Of a stretch of 11,247 nt of DNA, positions 1 through 7,291 are shown one piece after another. The translations under genes were made by a program, and so were the position numbers. Source of the stretch: JAHFRG01 sp036522275 (GTDB lineage: Bacteria; Pseudomonadota; Gammaproteobacteria; Burkholderiales; JAHFRG01). The notes beneath the pieces were generated by a model, which saw nothing but the letters and a program-made list of their open reading frames with translations, was not told the DNA's origin and searched no databases. The first letter of the stretch is position 1, and each line of letters opens with the position of its first letter. Where the stretch lies: positions 1 through 11,247 of the forward strand of contig DATDGC010000005.1 in assembly GCA_036522275.1 (NCBI GenBank), read 5' to 3'.

Positions 1-19
1 CCCACGAGGGCGCGACGCT

Positions 20-111
20 GGCTTTTCGGGATGAGATGCGCGAAGTGAGGCGCAGCGAATGGTTGACCCCCCTTTGCAAGCCGAGCGACAAAGCAGATCG
101 CCCGAAAAGCC
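20..111. repeat. 11-base inverted repeat in gene-free left edge
   Basis: GGCTTTTCGGG at 20-30 is exactly complementary to CCCGAAAAGCC at 101-111, with about 70 bases between the arms. No convincing gene lies in 1-276: the open frames there have no ribosome binding site and no recognisable protein content. The arms may belong to the same dispersed repeat annotated at 139-261, or to a different neighbouring element. The loop is too long for a simple terminator. Confidence 0.4.
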
Positions 112-138
112 GCGTCCCGACCGGTTTTCGGCGCAATG

Positions 139-261
139 CGGCGCTTGCATCGTTGCGCTCCTCGTGCTTAAGCTACGGCTAGGCACCTTCGTCGTGCGCC
201 TTGCAATCATCCGCATTGCGCCAGAAACGCGCTCCGCGGAGGACTTAATCAGAGGTTCCCT
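139..261 (+). repeat. Dispersed intergenic repeat, left copy
   Basis: Bases 185-261 match the reverse complement of 11002-11078 without gaps at 66 of 77 positions. The best-conserved end reads CCGCGGAGGACTTAATCAG followed by RGGTTCCCT. A second conserved block, 139-164, matches the reverse complement of 11222-11247 at 23 of 26 positions. The blocks are 20 bases apart here but 143 bases apart in the right copy. In both copies the same end points at the next gene and stops shortly before its start: 15 bases before the peroxiredoxin ATG here. Whether this is a mobile (MITE-like) unit or an older intergenic repeat family cannot be told from two copies. No transposase is present. Confidence 0.8.
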
Positions 262-276
262 AAAGGATTCTGCATC

Positions 277-810
277 ATGAAACTGCTGATTTTGCTGATG
301 GCATTGGCGGTAGTGGTGTTGTTGTGGAGCACTATGGCGCGCGCTGCCGGTCTGCCGAAAGCCGGCGAGGCTGCCCCGGATTTCAGCTTGCCTGACCAGA
401 ACGGAACCGTGCGCAGCTTGCGCGATTTCGGCGGAAAATGGCTGGTGCTGTATTTTTATCCCAAGGATGATACGCCGGGCTGTACCCAGCAAGCCTGCGC
501 CTTCCGCGATGACTTGCACCAGCTCACCGCGATGGGCGCGGAAGTCGTCGGGGTGAGCGTGGACGATACCACGAGCCACGCCGAGTTCGCCAAGAAATAC
601 CATTTGCCCTTTCCTTTGCTGGCGGACAAAAAAGGGGAAATCGCTGAACGCTATGGCTCAATCTTGGATCTGGGCGTAGCCAAATTTGCCAAGCGCAATA
701 CTTTCCTGATTAATCCTCAGGGAAAAATCGCCAAGGTCTATCTCAAAGCCGACACTTCGCGCAATTCCAAAGAGGTGATTGAAGACCTGAAAGTGCTGGC
801 TGCGAAATAG
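277..810 (+). CDS. Exported Bcp/PrxQ-type peroxiredoxin
   Basis: A thiol peroxidase that reduces hydrogen peroxide and organic hydroperoxides, probably outside the cytoplasm. The 177-residue product begins with a hydrophobic stretch (residues 2-17) and an A-R-A site near residue 23, which fits a Sec signal peptide or an uncleaved anchor. The thioredoxin-fold AhpC/TSA domain follows from about residue 28. The active site has P62, T66 and peroxidatic C69 (TPGC), with a second cysteine five residues later at C74, the spacing of the PrxQ/Bcp atypical 2-Cys class. R140 is the likely conserved active-site arginine. Classic E. coli Bcp is cytoplasmic and about 156 residues; the extra length here is the N-terminal leader. 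The start is supported by AAAGGA at 262-267, nine bases before the ATG. The dispersed repeat ends 15 bases upstream, so any promoter lies in or before the repeat. The reductant partner is not encoded nearby. Confidence 0.9.
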   Translation: MKLLILLMALAVVVLLWSTMARAAGLPKAGEAAPDFSLPDQNGTVRSLRDFGGKWLVLYFYPKDDTPGCTQQACAFRDDLHQLTAMGAEVVGVSVDDTTSHAEFAKKYHLPFPLLADKKGEIAERYGSILDLGVAKFAKRNTFLINPQGKIAKVYLKADTSRNSKEVIEDLKVLAAK

Positions 811-816
811 TATATG

Positions 817-843
817 TTGCAATTGTCGCCAATACTGTATGAT
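817..843 (+). promoter_or_regulatory. Possible sigma-70 promoter for the helicase gene
   Basis: TTGCAA (817-822) and TATGAT (838-843) resemble -35 and -10 boxes, and a TG pair sits directly before the -10. The 15-base spacer is short, so this is only a candidate. If used, the helicase mRNA would have a leader of roughly 135-140 bases containing the foldable segment at 863-954. Confidence 0.3.
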
Positions 844-862
844 GCACGCCATTAAGTTACCT

Positions 863-954
863 GCGGCCCTCCAGTCCGGTCTGGGCCGCCACACGTTATC
901 CCTTTACGGGAGGTGTCAATATCAATAGTCATCTGCCTAGACCGGTCCCGGGCC
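863..954 (+). promoter_or_regulatory. Structured 5' leader of helicase gene
   Basis: Two overlapping foldings are visible. Fold A is a hairpin with GCGGCCC (863-869) pairing GGGCCGC (883-889). Fold B pairs CCGGTCT (876-882), which lies in the loop of A, with AGACCGG (939-945), and GGCCC (865-869) with GGGCC (950-954). The 7-bp part of B could also form together with A as an H-type pseudoknot, because 876-882 abuts 883-889 directly. No T-run follows either structure, so it does not look like a plain terminator. The ribosome binding site TAGGAG at 975-980 lies outside both folds. Leader-based control, for example by temperature or by the helicase itself, is inference. Confidence 0.45.
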
Positions 955-988
955 TTTGCTCAGGTAGGCTGATTTAGGAGAATGAACT

Positions 989-2371
989 ATGCCTTTCAGC
1001 AAACTTGGCCTTTCGGCCGAAATTCTGCGCGCAATCAGCGACCAGGGTTATAACGAGCCCACGCCGGTGCAGGCGCAAGCGATTCCGTCGATACTTTCGG
1101 GACTGGATGTGATGGCCGGGGCGCAAACCGGCACCGGCAAGACCGCAGGTTTTACCTGGCCCATCTTGCAGCGCCTGAAAATCCATTCCAACACCAGCAC
1201 GTCCCCGGCGCGACATCCGATACGCGCGCTGATTGTGGCGCCGACACGAGAGCTCGCGATGCAGGTCGAAGAAAGCGTGCGCACTTACGGCAAATATCTC
1301 ACACTGAAATCTGCGGTAGTCTTCGGCGGAGTCAACATCAATCCGCAGATCAAGGAATTGCAGTCCGGTGTAGACATGCTGGTGGCCACCCCGGGGCGGC
1401 TGCTGGATCATGTGCAGCAGAAAACGGTAAATCTCTCCAAAGTGGAAATCCTGGTGCTGGACGAAGGGGACCGCATGCTGGACATGGGTTTTCTGCCGGA
1501 CATTAAAAGGATTCTTGCACTACTGCCGGCTAAACGGCAGAATCTGCTGTTCTCCGCAACGTTTTCTGACGACATCAAGAAACTCGCGGATCGTCTCCTG
1601 AACAAGCCGGTGCTGATTGAGGTGGGGCGCGGCAATGCAGCGGCGGACATGGTCGCGCATGTGGTGCATCCGGTGCACCACAACCGCAAGCGCGAATTGC
1701 TCTCGCACATAATCAAATCGCAGGACCTGCGTCAGGTGCTGGTGTTCACCCGCACCAAGCATGGCGCAAACCGGCTCGCGAATCAGCTGCAGCGCGACGG
1801 CATTCATTCCACGGCGATTCACAGCAACAAGAGCCAGCCGGCACGCATCCAGGCATTGGCAGATTTTAAAAGCGGCAAGGTGCGCGTGCTGGTAGCGACC
1901 GATATCGCGGCGCGCGGGCTGGATATAGACGAATTACCGCACGTGGTGAATTTCGAGCTGCCGCACGTGGCCGGAGACTATGTGCACCGCATCGGCCGCA
2001 CCGGCCGCGCCGGCAGTTCCGGCGACGCTATATCGCTGGTGTGCGCGGAGGAGATGGAGCAGCTCATGGACGTCGAGCGCTTCCTTAAATTCAAACTCCC
2101 GGTCAAAGTCGTGCCCGGTTTTGAGTCGGATCAGAAAGCAGGTCACCGCCCCAGTTTTGAGTCGAATCATAAAGCAGTTCACCGCGAAAGCCGGTGGCCC
2201 GGCAGGGCAGAGCCGCATGCTTTAAAACGCGAGCACAGCCGCATTGCGCAAATTGCACCAGCGGGAGAGCCGCCGGTTTCGCGTCCAGCACCAACAGCGC
2301 ACCAGACTCATGTGAAAAGATCCACGCCGGCCTTGTTTTTACCGCCTGCCAAAGCCAAGCACAACGCTTAA
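989..2371 (+). CDS. RhlE-like DEAD-box ATP-dependent RNA helicase
   Basis: An ATP-dependent RNA unwinding protein, likely used in ribosome assembly or RNA turnover, often at low temperature. The 460-residue product has the full motif set: Q motif with Q28, AQTGTGKT (45-52, Walker A), PTRELA (85-90), TPGR (134-137), motif II at 158-161, SAT (189-191), ATDIAARGLDI (303-313) and HRIGRTGR (333-340). Motif II reads DEGD instead of DEAD; codon 160 is GGG at 1466-1468. The Walker B Asp and Glu and the final Asp are kept, so activity is plausible. The core ends near residue 370, and a basic, proline-rich tail of about 90 residues follows, including a 12-residue tandem repeat. Such tails usually bind RNA. 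The start has TAGGAG eight bases upstream. RhlE is chosen over DbpA, SrmB or CsdA from overall resemblance and the short basic tail. The DUF6352-like gene follows after 15 bases, so the two may be co-transcribed. Confidence 0.9.
   Translation: MPFSKLGLSAEILRAISDQGYNEPTPVQAQAIPSILSGLDVMAGAQTGTGKTAGFTWPILQRLKIHSNTSTSPARHPIRALIVAPTRELAMQVEESVRTYGKYLTLKSAVVFGGVNINPQIKELQSGVDMLVATPGRLLDHVQQKTVNLSKVEILVLDEGDRMLDMGFLPDIKRILALLPAKRQNLLFSATFSDDIKKLADRLLNKPVLIEVGRGNAAADMVAHVVHPVHHNRKRELLSHIIKSQDLRQVLVFTRTKHGANRLANQLQRDGIHSTAIHSNKSQPARIQALADFKSGKVRVLVATDIAARGLDIDELPHVVNFELPHVAGDYVHRIGRTGRAGSSGDAISLVCAEEMEQLMDVERFLKFKLPVKVVPGFESDQKAGHRPSFESNHKAVHRESRWPGRAEPHALKREHSRIAQIAPAGEPPVSRPAPTAHQTHVKRSTPALFLPPAKAKHNA
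2118..2185 (+). repeat. 36-base in-frame tandem repeat in helicase tail
   Basis: Bases 2118-2149 and 2154-2185 agree at 29 of 32 positions with a 36-base period. Translated, this gives two 12-residue units, GFESDQKAGHRP and SFESNHKAVHRE. The period is a multiple of three, so unit number could change without a frameshift. Confidence 0.85.
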
Positions 2372-2386
2372 GCGTCGCGCGTCAAG

Positions 2387-3394
2387 ATGGTTGATTTCTG
2401 GCGCAGTTGCGGTTTTCATCATCTCAAACGCAATCCGGATGGCAGGCTCGCCGTCACCGACGATTTCCTGCGCAGTTATTTAATGCGCCCGGAACTGCGC
2501 CCGGTTGAAGAGTCTTGTGCGAATGAGCGCGCCCTGCACCAGGAATTGCTGGGCAACCCGCGCAGCATGGTGGATAACGCGCGCATTGCCGTGATTGCCG
2601 ATGAAGATGCGCGGGAAAATTACCGCATCATGCTGCGTTTCCGCGAGCGCTTGTTCGCGGCGCCGTCGCTGGAAGCTTGCTATGCTGCGATTTTTCAGGA
2701 AGCCAACGCCACAGTGCCGCCGCTTTTCATCGACCACTTGGTACAGGTGATTTTGCGCCACATTCTGGACCGGCAACCTGAGCCGTTGCAGGCGCGCGCA
2801 GCGGAATTGTTGTTCCGTGCGCAGAAAATCAGCATCAATAATGACGCGATCATGGCGGCGGATGCAGAAAGCGTGGAAACTCACGGCGCGGGCCTTGGCA
2901 ACATCGGGCGCTTTCTCAAGGAAGCGCAGGCGCCATTGAAGAGCGTCAATCTGACCGTGCTGAACGAGGAAAACGCGGCAATTTACTGGATGCGCGATGA
3001 GCATCACGATACCGTGCTTGCATTAAACTCAGCTCATCCCGGCTGCGCCGCACTGTGCCGCGTACTGGAAGCGTGGGTTGAGCATTTTCATCAAGTGCGT
3101 GTAACGATAAGCCCGGTGCCTAAAATCGAGAGCGATGAATGGGTCTGGCACGTCGGCTTGGACGCTGAAGCCAGCGGCATCCTCAATGATGTGTATCTCG
3201 ACAAGGATATATCCGAGGAACGCCAGCAGCGGCTGTTATGCCTGTTTCGAATGGATTTTATCAACGCTCAAGACATGTTCGCAGAAATCGCCGGACAACC
3301 GGTTTTTCTGGGCATGGCGATGAGCAACGATTACCTGTTGCGCCTGAAGCCGCAGAATCTCTTGATGAATCTGCCGCTGGCGCGGCGCGCGTGA
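2387..3394 (+). CDS. DUF6352-like protein of unknown function
   Basis: A 335-residue soluble protein. The N-terminus (FWRSCGFHHL, then DGRLAVTDDFLRSYLMRPELRPV) resembles the DUF6352 family as I remember it; no biochemical function is known to me. There is no signal peptide, membrane segment or nucleotide-binding motif. The middle (about residues 75-165) looks all-helical, and the part around residues 180-240 looks mixed alpha/beta. The stretch HVGLDAEASGILNDVYLDKDI near residues 255-275 is followed by a region rich in hydrophobic and charged residues (LCLFRMDFINAQDMFAE). The gene starts 15 bases after the helicase stop with no strong ribosome binding site, which suggests co-transcription and perhaps coupling. 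The family assignment is from memory and should be read as likely, not proven. Confidence 0.7.
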   Translation: MVDFWRSCGFHHLKRNPDGRLAVTDDFLRSYLMRPELRPVEESCANERALHQELLGNPRSMVDNARIAVIADEDARENYRIMLRFRERLFAAPSLEACYAAIFQEANATVPPLFIDHLVQVILRHILDRQPEPLQARAAELLFRAQKISINNDAIMAADAESVETHGAGLGNIGRFLKEAQAPLKSVNLTVLNEENAAIYWMRDEHHDTVLALNSAHPGCAALCRVLEAWVEHFHQVRVTISPVPKIESDEWVWHVGLDAEASGILNDVYLDKDISEERQQRLLCLFRMDFINAQDMFAEIAGQPVFLGMAMSNDYLLRLKPQNLLMNLPLARRA

Positions 3395-3438
3395 GTCGCA
3401 GGCAGACTCTTCTTTGGTACTCCAGCGTCAGGATATCT

Positions 3439-3456
3439 TAAGGAAGAGGTTCCTTA
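3439..3456. terminator. Weak hairpin between convergent genes
   Basis: TAAGGAA (3439-3445) and TTCCTTA (3450-3456) form a 7-bp stem with a 4-base GAGG loop. It sits between the stops of two converging genes, and its right arm includes the stop codon of the Ser/Thr kinase gene. The stem is AT-rich and no clear T-run follows on either strand, so a two-way terminator role is only possible. Confidence 0.3.
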
Positions 3457-5370
3457 GTTGTCTTGCGCGCCAAACCACCGTCCACGCAGCGATTTGAGGC
3501 TGTCGACGATGCCCTCGTCAAGCGAAGATGAGCGTACTTCGTCAGACGGTTGCACCCTATGCTCAGTGACGAGTTCGGGTGCCTGCTGGTAGGTGAGATA
3601 GCGCATCAGCGCCGCATGTACGTGGCCTTTCAGCAGACGCACGTTCACCGGTTTGTTGAGGAAGCGGAAGATCTGCGCCTGGTTGATGAGCTCTATCACG
3701 AGTTCCGAGTCCGACGCGGTGGTGACGACGATGGTCAGGATCTGCGGATCTTCCTGTTTCAAGAGCTTCAGCATCGCGGTCACTCGCTCGTGGCCGGAGT
3801 CGACGTCAGTAATCACCACCGCGATTTCCTGTGACTGCATTGCCGCAAGCGCGGCGTCGAGATTCGCGGCATAGATTACCGGGCACAGCCCGCCGATCAG
3901 TTCGCGCGTAACACGGAAGATTTCTTCGTCTTTGTCGATCACCAGTACGCCGGCGGCCATCTTTTCCGGCAGCGTGACCTTCGCAGCCTTGGTATCGGCG
4001 AGTTCGAGCGCTATGGTCACCGCTTCGGCGACGGTAGTCTGCAGCTCGCTGTTGTCCCACGGCTTGCTGATGAAGCGGTAGACTTCGCCGTCGTTAATGG
4101 AGCCGACGATCGCCGCCAGGTCGGTATAGCCGGTCAACAGGATGCGCACGCTGCGCGGCGAAATCTCGCGCGACCGGCGCAGCAGCTCCACGCCCGGCAT
4201 CACCGGCATGCGCTGATCACTGACGATCACGTGCACCTGGTACTTGCGGAGGAAATCGAGCGCCTTGTTGCCGTCGGTAGTGGTGAACACATGATAGCGG
4301 CTGCGGAACACCGACTTGAGCGCGGTCAGTATCCGTTCCTCGTCGTCGATCACCAGCAGACGCGCTTGCTTGACGCTGGTGTCGAGGCTGATTGCGCTGT
4401 CGCCGGTCAGCGCAGCCAATACGTCGTCATTCTCGGCAGACGGCTTTGCCGCTTCGATATTGAGCAGCCTTGCCGCGTTGAGCAATGCTGCGCTGTTGGG
4501 AACGACGAGAGTTGGAACCGTCGCATCTCCGCCGGAGTTGAGTGAAGCTTCGATCGCATCGCGGAACGCCTCGGAAAACTCGCGTAAACTCTGAAAGCGA
4601 TCCTCGCGTTTCTTGGCGAGTGCTTTCTGCAGCACGCGATCTATCATAGGCGACAGCTTGGCGTTCAGTTGCGACGGATCGGCAGGCCGTTCATTCAACA
4701 CTTGCTGCATCACCACGGCACTGCTGCCGTAAAACGGCTTACTGCCGGTCAGCAGCTCATAGGCGATTGCGCCGACAGCATACAAGTCGGTGAGCGTGTC
4801 AATCCCGGTGCCGAGGAACTGCTCGGGCGCCATGTAGTACGGGGTGCCGAGCACGTCACCGGCCCGCGTCAGGTTCGAAGACTCGGTGTGTGCGATGCCG
4901 AAGTCGCTGATCTTGATACGACCGTCGCTGTTGATCATGATGTTCGACGGCTTGATGTCGCGATGCACTACGCCCTCGCTGTGCGCATAGCCGATGCCGT
5001 CGAGCAGCTGGCGGATAATCTCGCCGACTTCGCTGATTTCATAGTCGACTTCCTGCGCCAGGTGCTGCGCCAGTGTCTTGCCATTGACCAGCTCCATCAC
5101 GATGTAGGCGGTTTCTTCGTCCTCACCGTAATCGTAGATCTGCACAATGCGCGGGTGCACCAGGCGGCCCACCGCCTGCGCCTCGTGCCGAAAGCGGTTC
5201 ATTACTTGCTTGAGTTCGCCGGCGTCGAGCGATGCCTTGGTGATCGCCTTGATTGCGACGCTGCGCGAAATTGCGGTATCCCAACCTTTATAGACGATAC
5301 CCATGCCGCCCTTGCCGAGCACGCCCTGGATTTCGTATTTGCCGATTTTGGCCGGATGCGTCATCGCCAT
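3454..5370 (-). CDS. Ser/Thr protein kinase fused to two receiver domains
   Basis: A predicted cytoplasmic 638-residue kinase whose activity may be set by aspartate phosphorylation. Residues 11-275 form a Hanks-type kinase domain: glycine loop GKGGMGIVYKG (19-29), ATP-anchoring K41, helix-C E63, HRD catalytic loop with D138 and N143, DFG at 156-158, and APE at 181-183. A linker (about 276-334) leads to receiver 1 (335-450) with acidic D342/D343, phospho-acceptor D385, T413 and K436. Receiver 1 looks like receivers of the RpfG/HD-GYP type (SDQRMPVMPGVELL, LLTGY). Receiver 2 (472-590) has D479, acceptor D522, T550 and K573, but the second acidic-pocket residue is K480. There is no membrane segment, PASTA or DNA-binding domain. 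The gene lies 9 bases after the histidine kinase stop and has no good ribosome binding site of its own, so it is probably translationally coupled. A second ATG two codons in (5364) is an alternative start. Confidence 0.92.
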   Translation of the reverse strand: MAMTHPAKIGKYEIQGVLGKGGMGIVYKGWDTAISRSVAIKAITKASLDAGELKQVMNRFRHEAQAVGRLVHPRIVQIYDYGEDEETAYIVMELVNGKTLAQHLAQEVDYEISEVGEIIRQLLDGIGYAHSEGVVHRDIKPSNIMINSDGRIKISDFGIAHTESSNLTRAGDVLGTPYYMAPEQFLGTGIDTLTDLYAVGAIAYELLTGSKPFYGSSAVVMQQVLNERPADPSQLNAKLSPMIDRVLQKALAKKREDRFQSLREFSEAFRDAIEASLNSGGDATVPTLVVPNSAALLNAARLLNIEAAKPSAENDDVLAALTGDSAISLDTSVKQARLLVIDDEERILTALKSVFRSRYHVFTTTDGNKALDFLRKYQVHVIVSDQRMPVMPGVELLRRSREISPRSVRILLTGYTDLAAIVGSINDGEVYRFISKPWDNSELQTTVAEAVTIALELADTKAAKVTLPEKMAAGVLVIDKDEEIFRVTRELIGGLCPVIYAANLDAALAAMQSQEIAVVITDVDSGHERVTAMLKLLKQEDPQILTIVVTTASDSELVIELINQAQIFRFLNKPVNVRLLKGHVHAALMRYLTYQQAPELVTEHRVQPSDEVRSSSLDEGIVDSLKSLRGRWFGAQDN

Positions 5371-5379
5371 GGCGAGCCG

Positions 5380-7128
5380 TTATGCCGCGAGTTCCGCTTC
5401 GGCTGGCGGCTTCAACGGCAGCCACACCGTGAATTTGGTGCCGGTGCCGACCTGCGAATCGACGGTGATGCGGCCGCCGTGCTGCTGGACGATCTTGTAG
5501 GAAATCGTCAGCCCGAGCCCGGTGCCCTTGCCGATTTCCTTGGTGCTGAAGAACGGGTCGAAGATCTTCGGCAGCACTTCGGGCGCGATGCCCTTGCCGT
5601 TGTCGGCGACTTCGACCGCTACGCCGTTGCCGTCGCGGCGCGTAGTGAGCGTGAGCGTGCCGTTGCCGGCTTCCATCGCTTGGGTCGCGTTGGTGACCAG
5701 GTTGAGGAACACCTGATTGATTTGCGACGGCGCGCAGGTAATTTCGGGGATATCGCCGAACTGTTTGTTGATGGTGACTGATTTCAATAGATGCTTAGCG
5801 AGCAGCAGCGTGCTGTTGAGGCCTTCCTTCAGGTTGAAGCTTGTCACTTTGCTGCGATCAAGGCGACTGAAGTCCTTCAGGTTGCCGACGATCTCCGCTA
5901 CCTGGCCGGTGCCGTAGAGGCCGTCCTTGACCAGGCCTTTCAGTTCCTCCATCACATGCTGCTGCTTGAGTTGCGCGATTTGCGCCGATACCAGCGCGAA
6001 CTGTCGGTTCAACTCCTCGGCGTTGGCGTTGCCGCCGGCTTGCAGCAGCGCGAGCAGCTGTTCGCAGCGCTCGATCGCGGTGCCGAGGACGGGCAGCTTA
6101 TCGGCGACCGTGCCGAGGCTGTTCTTGACGTAGGCGAGCGGCGTATTGATCTCGTGCGCGACGCCCGCCACCATCTGACCGAGCGACGACATCTTTTCCG
6201 ACTGGATCAGCTGCGCTTCGGATTCCTTGAGGTGCTTGAGCGCTTCCGACAACTCGCGCGTGCGCTCTTGGACACGAAGCTCGAGACTCACGTTCGCGGC
6301 CTTGAGCTTGGCGCCGAGAAAAGCGAGCAGGATCAACAGCGCGCTGGCGTAGGCGATCAGGTAAACGCGATAGCGCTCCTTGTCCTGCAGCGTCGCCTCG
6401 AGCTCGCGGCTGAATGAATATGTCAGAGTGTCGAGGCGCGGGCCCGAAGTCAGGAACGCGAGCTTGGTGAACAGCGCCTGCTCGGCGGGCTTATGTTTGA
6501 GCAGTGCTTGCACCGCGCTGTCGAGTTCGGTTGCTTTGTCGCGCAGGGCGTCGGGGATCGTGTGCAGTTGCGCCGCGGCGGCCTCAAGGCTCGTGCGCTG
6601 CGGGTCCTGAGCCAACCAATAATATAGCGGTGCCGTGGTGGACAGCCGGCTCAACGCCTGCTCGAGCTCCGGCGAGCGCGACTGCAGCTCGGCTGCCTGC
6701 GTGCTGAGTTCCGTTGCGCCTTTGAGCGCAGCTTGCAGCGCATCTTTGGTGTTGCGGTTCTCAGCCTTGAACTTCTCGACCAGCTCGACCTTCTGCAGGA
6801 TCGCCTTGCTGAGCTCGGGCAGCCCGGCGCTCAATGCCGCGCTTTGCGTGTTTTGCAGCGCCGCGCCCAGACCCTGTAAGGCTTTGCTGGCGGCTGCGGC
6901 ACGGTTGCTCGCTGGTAAATCGTTCGAGCCGAACTCGAGGCGCGCGCGCAGCACGTCGACGTCCCAGCGGCCGTCGATTTCCTTCAATTCGCGCAGGAAG
7001 CCCAAAATCTCGTTCTGCTTGCGTAGGTCGACCGCCTGGGTCTTGTCGTAGAGGAACATCAGCACCCCCACCATAACTAGCGCGGCGAGGCCGAACAATA
7101 TGTTATGCAGCACGTCAGGCTTGTCCAT
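5380..7128 (-). CDS. Membrane sensor histidine kinase
   Basis: Probably senses an external or membrane signal and phosphorylates the receivers of the next gene's product. Numbering from the ATG at 7128 (582 residues), transmembrane helix 1 is about 8-27 and helix 2 about 256-273. They enclose some 230 residues of almost entirely helical, Ala/Leu/Gln-rich sequence, which fits an all-helical ligand-binding (DAHL-like) sensor. A coiled coil (ANVSLELRVQERTRELSEAL) leads to the dimerisation/phosphoacceptor domain with H325 in GVAHEINTPL. The ATPase domain has the N box NLVTNATQAME (N480), DNGKG, FDPFFSTK and GKGTGLGL. A helical insert of about 85 residues separates the H box from the catalytic domain. 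The frame stays open to a TTG at 7185, but that start has no ribosome binding site and would add 19 residues before the membrane helix, so the ATG at 7128 is preferred. No DNA-binding response regulator is nearby. Confidence 0.93.
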   Translation of the reverse strand: MDKPDVLHNILFGLAALVMVGVLMFLYDKTQAVDLRKQNEILGFLRELKEIDGRWDVDVLRARLEFGSNDLPASNRAAAASKALQGLGAALQNTQSAALSAGLPELSKAILQKVELVEKFKAENRNTKDALQAALKGATELSTQAAELQSRSPELEQALSRLSTTAPLYYWLAQDPQRTSLEAAAAQLHTIPDALRDKATELDSAVQALLKHKPAEQALFTKLAFLTSGPRLDTLTYSFSRELEATLQDKERYRVYLIAYASALLILLAFLGAKLKAANVSLELRVQERTRELSEALKHLKESEAQLIQSEKMSSLGQMVAGVAHEINTPLAYVKNSLGTVADKLPVLGTAIERCEQLLALLQAGGNANAEELNRQFALVSAQIAQLKQQHVMEELKGLVKDGLYGTGQVAEIVGNLKDFSRLDRSKVTSFNLKEGLNSTLLLAKHLLKSVTINKQFGDIPEITCAPSQINQVFLNLVTNATQAMEAGNGTLTLTTRRDGNGVAVEVADNGKGIAPEVLPKIFDPFFSTKEIGKGTGLGLTISYKIVQQHGGRITVDSQVGTGTKFTVWLPLKPPAEAELAA

Positions 7129-7291
7129 GTCGTCCCATTCGTTCGCCCAGATAGGCGCGGCGTACCTGCGGGGGCACTCGGCCAAGGGATAGGAAAATCA
7201 ATCCGCCCGTGAACGATCTTTTGCGGGCGGACGTGTGTGTAGCAGAGCTTTGGTCAAGTCTGGAACCTCGCATAGTCTGATTTATGTTCAA
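7115..7291 (-). CDS. Possible 58-residue leader ORF before histidine kinase
   Basis: A short frame starts with TTG at 7291, six bases after a very strong ribosome-binding-like purine run (GGAGAGGAGGAG, complement of 7298-7309), and ends in TGA at 7115-7117. Its end overlaps the histidine kinase ATG by 14 bases, an arrangement typical of translational coupling. The predicted peptide (MNINQTMRGS..., basic, not hydrophobic) matches nothing I recognise. Against it: the start is TTG, the purine run is part of the 58-base tandem repeat, and an open frame of this size can occur by chance in GC-rich DNA. Confidence 0.2.
   Translation of the reverse strand: MNINQTMRGSRLDQSSATHTSARKRSFTGGLIFLSLGRVPPQVRRAYLGERMGRHGQA
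7202..7231. promoter_or_regulatory. GC-rich hairpin upstream of histidine kinase
   Basis: TCCGCCCG (7202-7209) pairs exactly with CGGGCGGA (7224-7231), an 8-bp stem with a 14-base loop. On the minus strand it would lie in the leader of the histidine kinase mRNA and is followed by ATTGATTTTCC, which is T-rich but not a clean terminator run. An attenuator or mRNA-stabilising role is possible. Confidence 0.4.

Noticed and set aside
59..280. A 73-codon frame at the left edge covering the repeat.
   Set aside because: It is the translated repeat: a similar peptide string appears from the inverted copy at the right edge. There is no ribosome binding site, and its end overlaps the peroxiredoxin start.
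909..978. A GGGAGG run at 908-913 in the helicase leader suggested a short upstream ORF overlapping the helicase ribosome binding site.
   Set aside because: At suitable spacing the only possible start is ATC, a rare non-standard codon, and there is no ATG, GTG or TTG at the right distance.
4669..5781. A 370-codon open frame on the plus strand opposite the kinase genes.
   Set aside because: It lies antisense to two well-supported kinase genes, has no recognisable domain, and is explained by the strong third-position GC bias of those genes.
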